From Pseudochrobactrum saccharolyticum (lineage in GTDB: Bacteria; Pseudomonadota; Alphaproteobacteria; Rhizobiales; Rhizobiaceae), in the NCBI RefSeq assembly GCF_008801715.1, contig NZ_VZPG01000005.1:1-64000 (forward strand): a stretch of DNA of 64,000 nt. Direction: 5' to 3'. Positions 46,301-55,022 of this stretch are shown piece by piece. The position numbers and the translations under genes are program-made. The stretch's first letter is position 1; the number at the start of each line of letters is the position of its first letter. The notes under the pieces were generated by a model. That model was given only the letters and a program-made list of their open reading frames with translations, was not told where the DNA came from and made no database searches.

Positions 46301-48073
46301 GCCGACCAGATCAAACAGGTTCGGTCGCGGCCCGATGAAAGATACGAGGCTCATCACCAGTTCTTCACGGATCGGATCAATCGGCGGATTGGTCACCTGC
46401 GCAAAATTCTGCTTGAAATAGGTATAAAGCAGCTTGGCCTTGTCCGAGAGCGCGGAAATCGGCGTATCCGTACCCATCGATCCAACCGCTTCCTGCCCCG
46501 TTGTCGCCATCGGTGCCATCAGCAGTTTGGTGTCTTCCTGTGTGTAACCAAAGCTGCGCTGACGCTCGATCAGACTGACATCACGGCGCAGAGCGCGTGG
46601 CTCCACCGGTGCCAGATCTTCCAGCACCAGCTGCGTGTTTTTCAGCCATTGGCGATATGGATGCGCACTGGCGATCTGGGATTTCAGCTCGTCATCACTG
46701 ACAATGCGCCCCTCTTCCAGATCAATCAGCAGCATACGCCCCGGTTGCAATCGCCATTTTTTGACAATCCGACTTTCATCCACCGGCAGCACACCCGCTT
46801 CCGATGCCAGAATGATCCGGTCATCATCCGTCACGAGATAACGCGCAGGGCGCAGACCGTTACGATCCAGCGTCGCGCCAATTTGGCGACCGTCGGTGAA
46901 AGCAACGGCGGCAGGGCCATCCCAAGGTTCCATCAAGGCGGCATGATATTCGTAAAATGCCTTACGCTCATCCGCCATCAGCTTGTTATTGCCCCAGGCT
47001 TCAGGGATCAGCATCATCATCGCATGGCTCAGGCGATAACCGCCCTGCACCAGAAATTCGAGCGCATTATCAAAACAGGCTGTGTCCGACTGCCCTTCAT
47101 AGGAGATCGGCCAGAGCTTGGAAATATCATTGCCGAACAGCTCGCTATCCACCGAAGCCTGACGCGCAGCCATCCAGTTTACATTACCGCGCAGCGTGTT
47201 GATTTCACCATTATGGGCAACCATACGATACGGATGCGCCAGCTTCCATGACGGGAAAGTATTGGTTGAAAAGCGCTGATGCACCAGTGCAATGGCGCTC
47301 TCAAAACGCGGATCTGCCAAATCCTTGTAATAGGCACCGACCTGATAGGCCAGAAACATGCCTTTATAAACAACGGTGCGGGCAGACATGGAGACAATAT
47401 AGAAACCGTTATCACGGCCTTCGGTTTCCTGAAAAATCCGGTTGGAAATCACCTTACGCAGCACGAACAAACGGCGCTCGAAATCATCATCGCTGGCAAT
47501 ATTCGGATTGCGGCCGATAAAGACCTGACGATGCACCGGCTCGGTTGCGGCAATATCTGCGGCTTTGGACAGTGAACTATTATCCACCGGCACGGTGCGG
47601 AAACCGAGCAATGTCTGGCCTTCTGCGGCGATCACTTCCGTAATCACCCGCTCCAGATGCGCACGCAGCTTCACATCCTGCGGCATGAAAATCTGGCCGA
47701 CAGCATAATGTCCGGCATCCGGCAGATGAATACCGGCTTTTGCCATTTCTTGTGCAAAAAACTGGTGCGGAATCTGCACCAGAATACCGGCACCATCGCC
47801 CATCAGCGGGTCGGCACCCACGGCACCGCGATGCGTGAGATTTTCAAGCATCTGCAAGCCGTCCAGCACAATCTGGTGCGACGGCACATTTTTCATCTGC
47901 GCAATAAAGCCGACACCACAGGCATCATGCTCATGTCGCGGATCATAGAGCCCTTGTTTCTTGGGCATAGTTCGGGATGTTTTGGCGGTTTTAGTCGATG
48001 TTGTGGTTTTGCCGCCTTTTTCTGTATGCGTATGAGCCTGAAATGCCCCAACAGAATGCGACTTGATCAACAT
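43322..48073 (-). CDS. gltB: Glutamate synthase (NADPH) large subunit
   Basis: A 1583-residue enzyme that makes two glutamates from glutamine and 2-oxoglutarate. The class II amidotransferase nucleophile is C52 in HDACGVGF, so the first 51 residues are a propeptide, longer and more Thr/Lys-rich than usual; M36 is an alternative start. The central and FMN domains ([20 protein letters not shown] cited in part) carry the 3Fe-4S cysteines in [13 protein letters not shown]. The GXGXG beta-helix domain closes the protein. GGAGG five bases before 48073 supports the start. Confidence 0.95.
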   Translation of the reverse strand: MLIKSHSVGAFQAHTHTEKGGKTTTSTKTAKTSRTMPKKQGLYDPRHEHDACGVGFIAQMKNVPSHQIVLDGLQMLENLTHRGAVGADPLMGDGAGILVQIPHQFFAQEMAKAGIHLPDAGHYAVGQIFMPQDVKLRAHLERVITEVIAAEGQTLLGFRTVPVDNSSLSKAADIAATEPVHRQVFIGRNPNIASDDDFERRLFVLRKVISNRIFQETEGRDNGFYIVSMSARTVVYKGMFLAYQVGAYYKDLADPRFESAIALVHQRFSTNTFPSWKLAHPYRMVAHNGEINTLRGNVNWMAARQASVDSELFGNDISKLWPISYEGQSDTACFDNALEFLVQGGYRLSHAMMMLIPEAWGNNKLMADERKAFYEYHAALMEPWDGPAAVAFTDGRQIGATLDRNGLRPARYLVTDDDRIILASEAGVLPVDESRIVKKWRLQPGRMLLIDLEEGRIVSDDELKSQIASAHPYRQWLKNTQLVLEDLAPVEPRALRRDVSLIERQRSFGYTQEDTKLLMAPMATTGQEAVGSMGTDTPISALSDKAKLLYTYFKQNFAQVTNPPIDPIREELVMSLVSFIGPRPNLFDLVGTSRRKRMEVRQPILTNADLEKIRSIGHSEDRFDTKTLDITYPVNEGAAGMDGTLARLCDRAEAAVHGGYNIIILSDRQVGPDRIAIPALLATAAVHHHLIRKGLRTSVGLVVESGEPREVHHFCCLAGYGAEAINPYLAFDTLTDMHQRGDFPPEVDSSEIVSRYIKSIGKGMLKVMSKMGISTYQSYCGAQIFDAIGLKQDFVDRYFFGTASMIEGVGLTEVAQETVLRHNTAFVKEIGGTGALPAGGEYAYRIRGEAHMWSPDAVAKLQHAVRNDNPKSFAEYSEMLNSRSAAAKTIRSLFHLKRAGERGKRPVDLAEVEPAAEIVKRFSTGAMSFGSISREAHTTLAVAMNRMGAKSNTGEGGEEPDRLYPLRDGSPNPQRSAIKQVASGRFGVTTEYLVNADMIQIKVAQGAKPGEGGQLPGHKVDATIAKTRHSTPRVGLISPPPHHDIYSIEDLAQLIFDLKNVNPQADISVKLVSEVGVGTVAAGVAKARADHITVSGYDGGTGASPLTSLKHAGSPWETGLAETHQTLVLNGLRSRIALQVDGGLRTGRDVIIGALLGADEFGFSTAPLIAAGCIMMRKCHLNTCPVGVATQDPVLRQRFKGTPEHVINFFFYLAEEVRVLLAELGFTRLEQIIGRSDLLEKQAAINHWKAQGLDFSRIFYRPYAAIAGDEAQLRHTQLQQHPIDDVLDRDLIAAAAPALENREKVTLIRSIKNTDRSAGAMLSGALVSCYRHKGLPEDTIQVRFNGTAGQSFAAFLAHGISFELHGEGNDYIGKGLSGGRIIIRPSEDSRLKADEAIIAGNTVLYGAIEGECYIRGQAGERFAVRNSGAVAVVEGVGDHGCEYMTGGVVVVIGETGRNFAAGMSGGVAYVLDEAGDFAQRCNMAMVELEPVPEEDDILEKLHHHGGDLMHKGRVDVSGNMTRHDEERLAQLLANHHHYTGSEQARMILDNWEQYRPKFVKVMPVEYRRALEEMELLRNPVAAE

Positions 48074-48732
48074 CGAAACCTCCTTAGACCCGGTACAGGG
48101 CCATGTGCCGGCTCAGGCGTGCGGCACCAACCCGTCCTCCGGACGGGATAAAGACCGCAGCTGAAACAGCAGAATTGTTAAATGAGCTTGTGAAAATGCC
48201 TGTCCGTGCAGCGCACCAAAGGAAGCAGACAGCATAATACATCAGATTAATCATTGACCGGCCTCCCTTGTTGCTAAGCACGCTATGGCGTGCGCATGAA
48301 CGGAATGCTCTCACCGGTTATCGCAACGGCTGTTTTGATTGCCATTGCGGAAAACAGGTAAAATCATAGCATGAATTGCAGCAAAATTCGCCGGATTTTC
48401 CTTAGACCGAACCCTGCTCAATAGGTCAGCATTGCTGCCCTATCATTTTATTGCAGAATATTTTCTGCTCTACAAGCACGAAATATTCAATTTTAAATCG
48501 ATTTTTTGTAATTTTATTGCGCAATCAATTTCATCATATGAAAAAACAAGGATTTAGCTGGCAGCACCAGACGCAAATCAGAAAAACTGCGTCAATGTGA
48601 CCACACCGAAACTTGATATCAGGTTTCATTCGTGTGTCAGAAAAAACCAGCTATAAACACGCATCACATTAAACTGCACCCTCTAAACGATTTGCAGTTT
48701 AGTTCTTAGTCCTGATGCATACGGAGCTCTTG
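48074..48732. other. Intergenic region between gltB and threonine aldolase gene
   Basis: About 660 bases without a supportable gene. The left 110 bases form a hairpin-rich leader for gltB, listed separately; the right part is AT-rich and must hold the promoters. A 76-codon minus-strand frame (48084-48314) overlaps the leader hairpins and is not convincing. Confidence 0.5.
48080..48150 (-). promoter_or_regulatory. Structured leader of gltB
   Basis: Just upstream of the gltB ribosome binding site lie two strong hairpins: CCCGTCC-gga-GGACGGG (48131-48147) and GTGCCG/CGGCAC (48105-48110 with 48122-48127), followed by a weaker CCCTGTACCGGG dyad. Together they could control gltB translation or mRNA stability. 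I recognise no known riboswitch. Confidence 0.4.
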
Positions 48733-49785
48733 ATGTTCTTCGCTTCCGATAACTGGGCCGGTGCCCATCCTGATATCAATGCCAATATTACTGCTCATGC
48801 TGGTGGCTTTGCTGCTTCCTATGGTGCCAGCGAAATCGACAAAAAGGTCGAGCAGCGCTTCAATGAATTATTCGAGCGTGAAGTTGCGGTTTATTTTGTC
48901 GGCACAGGTACCGCCGCCAATTCTCTGGCGCTGGCCAGCGTTAACCGTCCGGGCGGTGTATCGCTTTGCCATCGTGAAGCCCATGTGATCGAAGATGAAT
49001 GCGGCGCACCGGAATATTTCACCGGCGGCGCCCGTCTGCATCCGGTAGACGGCGCTCTGGGCAAAATGGATCCGGCAAATCTGCGCAAGGAGCTGAAACG
49101 CTTCAACCCTGCCTTCATCCATGCCGGTCAGCCAATGGCTGTGACCATTACGCAGGCTACCGAAATCGGCACACTATATTCGCTTGATGAAATCGCAACG
49201 ATTTCAGCGATCTGCCGTGAACATGATCTGCCGCTGCATCTTGATGGCGCACGCTTTGCCAATGCTCTGGTGACGCTGGGTGTTACACCGGCAGAAATGA
49301 CATGGAAACAGGGCGTTGATATCGTCTCTTTCGGCGGCACCAAAAACGGTTGCTGGTGTGCGGAAGCTCTGGTTTTCATGAACCCGCAACAGGCGAAAGA
49401 CCTGCCGTTCATCCGCAAACGTGCGGCGCAGTTATTCTCCAAAACCCGTTTCATTGCCGCGCAGTTTGATGCTTACTTACAAGATGATCTGTGGCTCAAT
49501 CTTGCCCGTCATTCCAATGCCATGACCACCAGAATGGCAGATGCCATCAAAACTTCCGGCAAAGTGAAGCTGGCATGGCAGCCGCAGGCCAATGAGATTT
49601 TCGCCATTTTGAAAAAGTCAGACAGTGAAAAACTACTGGCACAGGGCGCAGTATTCCATGACTGGAACCCGCCACATAGCGCTGATCCTATTGCTGAGGA
49701 CGAAACTTTCATTCGTCTTGTTACCAGCTTCGCCACAACGCAAGACGAGACAGATAAATTCGTCAGCCTGATCAAAGCTCTTTAA
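48733..49785 (+). CDS. ltaE: Low-specificity L-threonine aldolase
   Basis: A 350-residue PLP enzyme that splits L-threonine or allo-threonine to glycine and acetaldehyde. The opening MFFASDNWAGAHPDI, the PLP-contacting LPLHLDGARFANAL, and the lysine in SFGGTKNGCW fit the bacterial threonine aldolase / beta-eliminating lyase family. GGAG seven bases before 48733 decides this start over the in-frame 48715. Monocistronic with a terminator after it. Confidence 0.88.
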   Translation: MFFASDNWAGAHPDINANITAHAGGFAASYGASEIDKKVEQRFNELFEREVAVYFVGTGTAANSLALASVNRPGGVSLCHREAHVIEDECGAPEYFTGGARLHPVDGALGKMDPANLRKELKRFNPAFIHAGQPMAVTITQATEIGTLYSLDEIATISAICREHDLPLHLDGARFANALVTLGVTPAEMTWKQGVDIVSFGGTKNGCWCAEALVFMNPQQAKDLPFIRKRAAQLFSKTRFIAAQFDAYLQDDLWLNLARHSNAMTTRMADAIKTSGKVKLAWQPQANEIFAILKKSDSEKLLAQGAVFHDWNPPHSADPIAEDETFIRLVTSFATTQDETDKFVSLIKAL

Positions 49786-49787
49786 AC

Positions 49788-49819
49788 AAAAAAGGGCAGG
49801 AAATTTCCTGCCCTTTTTC
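49788..49819. terminator. Bidirectional terminator between ltaE and hsp20
   Basis: Stem AAAAAGGGCAGGAAA/TTTCCTGCCCTTTTT with a minimal loop; serves both convergent genes. Confidence 0.9.
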
Positions 49820-49840
49820 ATGATTCACAATATGTGCAGA

Positions 49841-50332
49841 TCAGTTTTTACTGATTGCTTTTGCATCAACGGTTTTGGCATCGATGCTTTGCGAAGTATC
49901 GCCCGAAACACTCGTCACATTAATCTTGCGTGGCTTCAGTTCTTCAGGAATCTCACGCTTTAGATCAATATGCAGCAAGCCGTTTTTCAGGCTCGCACCG
50001 GCGACCTCAACATGGTCGGCCAGATGGAAGCGGCGTTCAAATGCACGCGATGCAATCCCGCGATAGAGAAATTCTTTTTCACTGTCCGCTTCATCGGCAA
50101 TCTTGGTGCCTTTGATGGTCAGCTGATTGCGGTGCGCTTCAATTTCAATCTCATTCTGATCGAAACCGGCCACAGCCATGGTAATACGGTAGGAGCTTTC
50201 ACCGGTGCGCTCGATATTATAAGGCGGATAAGCCTGCGCACTTTCCGGCTGGCCGAGACTGTCCAGCATCGTGAACAAACGGTCGAAACCAACGGTTGAA
50301 CGGTAAAGCGGAGAAAAATCAAAATGACGCAT
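49841..50332 (-). CDS. Small heat-shock protein, Hsp20/IbpA family
   Basis: A 163-residue ATP-independent chaperone of class A rhizobial sHsps. The alpha-crystallin domain spans about residues 38-130 (YRITMAVAGFDQNEIEIE, LYRGIASRAFERRFHLADHV cited in part) with the closing LHIDLKREIPEELKPRKI containing the IPxxx C-terminal anchor. The leader carries a ROSE-type thermometer, so synthesis should rise with temperature. Confidence 0.93.
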   Translation of the reverse strand: MRHFDFSPLYRSTVGFDRLFTMLDSLGQPESAQAYPPYNIERTGESSYRITMAVAGFDQNEIEIEAHRNQLTIKGTKIADEADSEKEFLYRGIASRAFERRFHLADHVEVAGASLKNGLLHIDLKREIPEELKPRKINVTSVSGDTSQSIDAKTVDAKAISKN

Positions 50333-50430
50333 AAAATGCCCTCCTTCAGAGCGACGTTGCGTTAAAAGACTGTCTGAAAAACTCCCGTTATCGGCGAGCC
50401 TTTCTCGTTTGCGCAGCCCCTTATCAGGCG
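50333..50430 (-). promoter_or_regulatory. ROSE-type RNA thermometer in the hsp20 leader
   Basis: In the transcript the segment TCGCT-CTGA-AGGA directly before the start codon (about 50342-50354) folds so that the Shine-Dalgarno AGGA pairs with TCGCT, leaving one G bulged. This is the ROSE signature U(U/C)GCU with bulged G opposite AGGA, found upstream of rhizobial small heat-shock genes. Additional weak dyads upstream (around 50380-50400) would form the usual 5' hairpins. Heating would open the weak helix and free the ribosome site. Confidence 0.75.
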
Positions 50431-50583
50431 GCTACACCAATGATCTGGTATTACAGAAAACATATTTCAAGGGGGTAATTCCGGCATTTACAATTTGTCT
50501 TCCGCCCGCCATGATCCCGCTATATGCAGACCATATAAGAAGCACTGAAGCTTCACCGGCACGCAATGACAAGAGTAGCAGTA

Positions 50584-51573
50584 ATGACAAATCCGTTTTT
50601 TGAGACAGAAAATAACAAGGTACCCGCAGGATTGCAGGCAGGCTATTTTCAGTCTGCCGACGGGTTTGAGCTGCGCTATGCTTTTTGCCCCTATGCGGAA
50701 GATACACCGCGTAACGGCACTGTCATTTTGCTCCACGGGCGCAATGAAGCCTTTGAAAAATATTATGAAACGATCAGTGATCTGAACCGGCGCGGTTTTT
50801 GTGTTGCGACAATGGACTGGCGTGGTCAGGGCGGATCGTTCCGCATTCTCAAAGATGCCGCGCGTGGCTATGTCCGAAAATTTTCCGATTACCGCAGTGA
50901 TTTCGAGATTTTTCTCAAAACCATCATCATGCCGGACTGCCCGCCGCCCTATTATATTCTGGCACATTCAACCGGCGCATTAATCGCCTTGCAATCGCAT
51001 GAAATGCTGCAATCGCGTATCCGCCGCATGGTGCTGGTTTCCCCTTTTCTCGGGCTGGCGCGCAGCATCTTTTCAGACCGTCAGCTTAGGCCGCTTGCCA
51101 CATTGCTGGCATCATCCGGTTTTGGCAGCCGCTATGCTGGTAAAGTCCCTTTGCAACTGCCGCCGGAGAGTTTTGACGGCAACCCGCTTACGCACGATCA
51201 GACCCGTTATCTGCGCAATGCCGCAATCACACGCGAGCACCCGCAACTGGGTATCGCAGGGCCGACAATCCGCTGGCTGGCGCAAACACTCAATGCCATT
51301 CACAGTATCAACAATCAGCAATTTTACGAGAATTTTGCGATCCCAACGCTGTTTATCGTTCCCGGTGCCGACCGTGTTGTCGATGGTAAAGCAGCAATGC
51401 GTCTTGCTGAAAAACTACGCAGCGCCTCTCTGATTACCATTGACGGCGCACGACACGAATTATTGCAGGAAAGCGATTTTTATCGGGAGCAGGTCTGGGC
51501 AGCGTTTGATGCATTTATACCAGGATCAAACGCGCCGGAACAAAATACTGAACCGGCGCTGATTGAAGCATAG
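50584..51573 (+). CDS. Alpha/beta hydrolase, lysophospholipase-like (PldB family)
   Basis: A 329-residue cytoplasmic serine hydrolase. The nucleophile elbow reads AHSTGAL (around residue 138), with oxyanion-hole region VILLHGRNEAFEKY, and the catalytic His in GARHELLQESD near residue 296. It resembles lysophospholipase L2. The in-frame ATG at 50566 is the alternative start; neither has a strong ribosome site. It is divergent from hsp20. Confidence 0.85.
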   Translation: MTNPFFETENNKVPAGLQAGYFQSADGFELRYAFCPYAEDTPRNGTVILLHGRNEAFEKYYETISDLNRRGFCVATMDWRGQGGSFRILKDAARGYVRKFSDYRSDFEIFLKTIIMPDCPPPYYILAHSTGALIALQSHEMLQSRIRRMVLVSPFLGLARSIFSDRQLRPLATLLASSGFGSRYAGKVPLQLPPESFDGNPLTHDQTRYLRNAAITREHPQLGIAGPTIRWLAQTLNAIHSINNQQFYENFAIPTLFIVPGADRVVDGKAAMRLAEKLRSASLITIDGARHELLQESDFYREQVWAAFDAFIPGSNAPEQNTEPALIEA

Positions 51574-51583
51574 GTCGCTATAG

Positions 51584-52369
51584 TCAGGCGTTCAGTAGTT
51601 TCAGAGCCTGTTCATGCAGAGCTGCTGAAGAAGCAGCAACAATATAGCCCCCCTTCTCCGCAGGTCCGCCGTCGGCCTGCGTAATAACACCGCCTGCCTG
51701 TTCAATCACCGGAATTAAGCCCATAACATCATAAGGCTGCAAACCACTTTCAATCACCAGATCGGCAAAACCGGAAGCCAGCATTGCATAGGCATAGCAA
51801 TCCACACCATAACGGGACAAACGCACCTGTGCTTCCAGACGATCAAACGCCTCGCGCTGCTTGTCTTTGAACAAAGCCGGTGACGTTGTGAAAACCGTTG
51901 CTTCCGACAAATCTGTGGTCTGGCGGGTTTTCAGCTGCACATGCCCGCCATTGCCTGCATATTCCGGCCCGCTCCAGAAAGCACCGTCACCCAGCGCATA
52001 AAACATCTCATTGGTGAAAGGCTGGGACATCATACCAATACGGGCATCGCCATCAACCATCAGGCCGACCAACGTACCCCAAACCGGCAGTCCGGAAATA
52101 AAAGCACGGGTGCCGTCAATCGGATCAATTACCCAGATATGGCTGCTGTCGAGATTTTCGCCGCCAAACTCTTCGCCCAGAATTCCGTGATCGGGAAAAT
52201 GCTGATTGATCACTTTGCGAATGGCTTTTTCAGCTTCGCGATCCGCTTCGGTTACCGGATCAAAACCGACAGTATATTTATTATCGATTGCGATTTTTTG
52301 CCGGAATCGCGGCAGGGTTTGTTCGGACGCTGCCTGTGCAACCTCTTTTAAAAACGACGAATTCACCAC
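51584..52369 (-). CDS. hisN: Histidinol-phosphatase (inositol monophosphatase family)
   Basis: A 261-residue Mg-dependent phosphatase. The metal-binding motifs GEEFG and WVIDPIDGTRAF and the later YGVDCYAYAMLASGFADLVIE (cited in part) are those of the IMPase family; in rhizobiales this member is the HisN type that dephosphorylates histidinol phosphate, though SuhB-like inositol phosphatase activity is possible. The start is GTG with GGAG nine bases upstream; a second GTG follows at once. The MmgR-type sRNA lies just upstream in the opposite direction, the same arrangement that gave the suhB RNA motif its name. Confidence 0.88.
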   Translation of the reverse strand: MVNSSFLKEVAQAASEQTLPRFRQKIAIDNKYTVGFDPVTEADREAEKAIRKVINQHFPDHGILGEEFGGENLDSSHIWVIDPIDGTRAFISGLPVWGTLVGLMVDGDARIGMMSQPFTNEMFYALGDGAFWSGPEYAGNGGHVQLKTRQTTDLSEATVFTTSPALFKDKQREAFDRLEAQVRLSRYGVDCYAYAMLASGFADLVIESGLQPYDVMGLIPVIEQAGGVITQADGGPAEKGGYIVAASSAALHEQALKLLNA

Positions 52370-52559
52370 GAAAATTCACTCCATTTCACAGCAGGATTTT
52401 AGCATTTCGACGAAATTTCGGCGATATCTCTCATCAAAATGCTTGAGCTATAGCTTTTAGCCAAAACATTTTGATGAAATATATCAATAAGTTAATTTGA
52501 TTGTAACTTCAGAAAATTCAGAATTTTCATAAAAATGTCTGATTTTTCCGAATTCCGAA

Positions 52560-52588
52560 TTGACCGTAACTCACCGGCAAAATAAAAT
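52560..52588 (+). promoter_or_regulatory. Sigma-70 promoter of the MmgR-type sRNA
   Basis: TTGACC (52560-52565), a 17-base spacer and TAAAAT (52583-52588) form a near-consensus promoter whose predicted start at about 52595 fits the small RNA below. Confidence 0.7.
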
Positions 52589-52594
52589 AGTTAA

Positions 52595-52672
52595 TGGACA
52601 ATATGTCTGTTTTCGCCCGCAAGGGCGTTTCCTCCCTAGATTTTGGACCGCACTTTTGTGCGGTCTTTTTTT
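52595..52672 (+). ncRNA. mmgR: MmgR/suhB-type trans-acting small RNA (alpha-r8 family)
   Basis: A transcript of about 78 bases is bounded by a near-consensus promoter and a strong terminator. It holds a short GACA/TGTC hairpin, a CGCCC-GCAA-GGGCG hairpin (52614-52627), the single-stranded TTTCCTCCCT (52628-52637), and the terminator stem GACCGCAC/GTGCGGTC with seven Ts. MmgR of Sinorhizobium, described as a roughly 77-base nitrogen-responsive RNA with that same unpaired pyrimidine motif, sits next to the suhB-type phosphatase gene as here. Its anti-Shine-Dalgarno-like motif suggests it pairs with ribosome binding sites. Confidence 0.85.
52646..52672 (+). terminator. Terminator of the MmgR-type sRNA
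   Basis: Eight-bp stem GACCGCAC/GTGCGGTC with a TTTT loop, then TTTTTTT. It points rightward, although both flanking protein genes run leftward, which is what reveals the sRNA. Confidence 0.9.
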
Positions 52673-52681
52673 ATGCGCGTT

Positions 52682-53590
52682 TCATTCTGCGGCCTGCGGT
52701 TTCTGTAAAAATACATAATCCGGCAAGGCCGTCAGATCTGCCATAAATTGCGTCAGATCACGGCAAAGCCCCGCAAATGACGGCAGGCACTCAAGGCTGT
52801 TTTCGTCGACATAGAGTGCGCGGTTCACTTCAATTTGCAAAGCATGGAAATCACGATGCGGGCGTCCGTAATGTTCGGTAATATAACCGCCGGCATAAGG
52901 CTTATTATGCGCAACATTATAGCCCATATTTTGCAACAGCTCGATTGCCGCCCATGACAAGGCATCAGAACAGGACCTTCCGAAACGGTCACCGATAATG
53001 AAATCCGGCCGCCCTGTAATCCCGTTCTGACCCGCATTATCAGCCATATCCATTCCGCTCGGCATCGAGTGGCAATCCACCAGAACAGCATAGCCAAATT
53101 GTGCCCGCGTATCGCTCAGCAACTGTCCGAGCACATGATGATATGGCTTATAGATGGTTTCGATCCGGTCGAGCGCCTCACATAATGGCAGTCTGGATTT
53201 ATAAATATCCTGACCTTCGCCAACGATTTTAGCGATTGTGCCTAAACCGCCTGCAACCCGTGTTGACCTGATATTCGCATGAGACGGCACAGGCTCGTTA
53301 AACATTTTCGGGTCGAGCTCAAAGGGCTCACGATTCACATCCAGATAGGCACGCGGGAAATGCGCACGCAGCAAAGGCGCGCCCAGCGGCACGGCCATGG
53401 CGAATAATTCATCCACATAGCAGTCTTCCGACTGACGGATATCATGGGGGCTGAGACGGGATTGCTGCAGAAATGCCCGCGGATAATAATTGCCGCTATG
53501 CGGCGAATTAAAAACGAACGGGATGCGCTGTTGCGCCGGAGCACAGACTTCAAAAGGAGTGATTGTCTGAAAATCCCGTTGCAGGCTCAT
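52682..53590 (-). CDS. hutG: N-formylglutamate amidohydrolase
   Basis: A 302-residue hydrolase of the FGase family, which frees glutamate and formate from N-formylglutamate at the end of one histidine breakdown route. Conserved FNSPHSGNYYP, SRLPLCEALDRIETIYKPYH (cited in part), VDCHSMPS and GGYITEHYG segments are present. No other hut gene is in the window. Pairing with cpdR, divergently transcribed, recurs in Brucella-group genomes as I remember them. The hut symbol is by family. Confidence 0.85.
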   Translation of the reverse strand: MSLQRDFQTITPFEVCAPAQQRIPFVFNSPHSGNYYPRAFLQQSRLSPHDIRQSEDCYVDELFAMAVPLGAPLLRAHFPRAYLDVNREPFELDPKMFNEPVPSHANIRSTRVAGGLGTIAKIVGEGQDIYKSRLPLCEALDRIETIYKPYHHVLGQLLSDTRAQFGYAVLVDCHSMPSGMDMADNAGQNGITGRPDFIIGDRFGRSCSDALSWAAIELLQNMGYNVAHNKPYAGGYITEHYGRPHRDFHALQIEVNRALYVDENSLECLPSFAGLCRDLTQFMADLTALPDYVFLQKPQAAE

Positions 53591-54018
53591 TCTTCACTTT
53601 CATATACTGCAAGGGCATATGCCCAGATTATTTGGCCGGATAGCCGGTTCATTTCTCAAGCCTAACTGATAATCCGGAAAAGCAAAGCCGGAATTGTCAT
53701 GTTTTGCCAGAAAATACCGGCAGCAGGCATTCAGTTTATTATTTAAGAACAATTTCATACCATGACACATGACATTTTCTTGAACTGCCCTATATGGTGT
53801 TTTTAACGTCGTTCTTGCCTGCCAAAATGCATAGGCAATAAAACACTTTTGCCCTGCCGGTCGCAGAGACGGGGCAGATTAATGGGAATGATTCATCCGA
53901 TATTTACCAAAGCAGCGTCTTATAGGATCAGATTGAATCGCTTTTCTTGCCATTTTGTCACCGCAATATCATGCTGGGGACACGCAGATAAAAAGCGTAC
54001 AGACATTCGGACGGACCA
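53591..54018. other. Intergenic region between hutG and cpdR
   Basis: About 430 bases of AT-rich DNA that must carry divergent promoters. I see no clear operator, and no full CtrA-type TTAA-N7-TTAA site. Confidence 0.5.
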
Positions 54019-54381
54019 ATGAAAAGAATTCTGCTTGCTGAAGATGATAATGATATGCGCCGTTTTCTGGTGAAAGCACTGGAAAAAGCCGGTTATCATG
54101 TCACCCATTTCGACAATGGAGCCAGCGCCTATGAGCGTCTACGCGAAGAGCCTTTCTCTTTGCTGCTGACGGATATTGTTATGCCTGAAATGGACGGAAT
54201 TGAACTTGCACGCCGTGCAACCGAAATTGATCCTGACCTCAAAGTCATGTTCATCACCGGTTTTGCTGCTGTTGCCCTCAATCCTGATTCAAACGCACCG
54301 CGTGAAGCCAAGGTATTGTCCAAGCCGTTTCACCTGCGTGATCTCGTGAATGAGATCGAGAAAATGTTGCTGGCAGCCTGA
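54019..54381 (+). CDS. cpdR: Response regulator CpdR
   Basis: A 120-residue single-domain receiver. The acidic pocket E8-D9-D10, phospho-acceptor D52 (LLTDIVMPEMDG) and K in LSKPFH are all present, and there is no output domain. It matches CpdR, which in its unphosphorylated form guides ClpXP to degrade CtrA and other cell-cycle proteins; phosphate comes from the CckA-ChpT relay. Followed by a hairpin CCTGTTG/CAACAGG (54401-54419). Confidence 0.92.
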   Translation: MKRILLAEDDNDMRRFLVKALEKAGYHVTHFDNGASAYERLREEPFSLLLTDIVMPEMDGIELARRATEIDPDLKVMFITGFAAVALNPDSNAPREAKVLSKPFHLRDLVNEIEKMLLAA

Positions 54382-54499
54382 TTTCAGGTATCGGGATAAG
54401 CCTGTTGAAAAACAACAGGTAAAACAAAGTTTTTTCTCTTTATTCTTCAAAAGGGCATTGACGCGCGCGAGCCAATATGGTGTATGCGCGTCATCGGAT

Positions 54500-54574
54500 G
54501 GGCGTATAGCTCAGCGGGAGAGCACTACATTGACATTGTAGGGGTCACAGGTTCAATCCCTGTTACGCCCACCA
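54500..54574 (+). tRNA. tRNA-Val (GAC)
   Basis: A complete cloverleaf of 75 bases: acceptor GGGCGTA/TACGCCC, D arm with AGCTC...GAGC, anticodon stem CTACA/TGTAG around loop TTGACAT with anticodon GAC, T arm with GTTCAATCC, and encoded ACCA at the 3' end. It reads GUC and, by wobble, GUU valine codons. Confidence 0.97.
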
Positions 54575-55022
54575 TCCAAATCCCATAAAATAGTATATTA
54601 CAATCAGCACAGACGGCATCATGCCGTTACCGGCGCTGCACATCTCGCGACCTCTCAAAAGCTTTAACGAGGTCTCTCAATCGGGCACAGCTATACTCCG
54701 CGCCCTCTCCCCAAATCACCTATAAATACAGCACCATATCGGCGCCAGTATATTATGTAGTATCTAATAAAAATTTGTCTTTATCTTCAAATTGACCAGA
54801 CAGAGCCAGAATAGATCATATTTTTTCAATAAATTTCAAAATAATACGCATTTTTATGAGTGAAACCGGCTTTTTTACACAACATTAAATTGTTATCTTA
54901 TGATATTATAAGCATTCTCATTGCGACTATCTGCACGGGAGATTGTGGGGAAATTATCTCACGTTCAGATAGATGGGGCAAATGGATGGGAATCAAAGTA
55001 GGGGTCACAGGGGGAATTGTTT
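54575..55022. other. AT-rich stretch between tRNA-Val and glycosyltransferase gene
   Basis: About 450 bases, strongly AT-rich on the right side and unlike the flanks. It includes a near-perfect palindrome ACGGCAT-c-ATGCCGT (54613-54627), a GACCTC/GAGGTC dyad (54649-54674), and ends with a 14-base copy of internal tRNA-Val sequence (54998-55011). A possible promoter starts at TTGACC near 54794. No gene is supported. The mixture suggests acquired or rearranged DNA. Confidence 0.5.
54998..55011 (+). repeat. 14-bp direct repeat of tRNA-Val internal sequence
   Basis: GTAGGGGTCACAGG here is identical to tRNA-Val positions at 54538-54551 (anticodon stem 3' side, variable region and start of the T arm). 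Chance identity of 14 bases within 460 bases is very unlikely. It directly precedes the glycosyltransferase start and supplies most of its G-rich ribosome site. Confidence 0.7.

Noticed and set aside
48084-48314. A 76-codon minus-strand frame upstream of gltB
   Set aside because: No ribosome binding site of note, overlaps the leader hairpins, no recognisable family.
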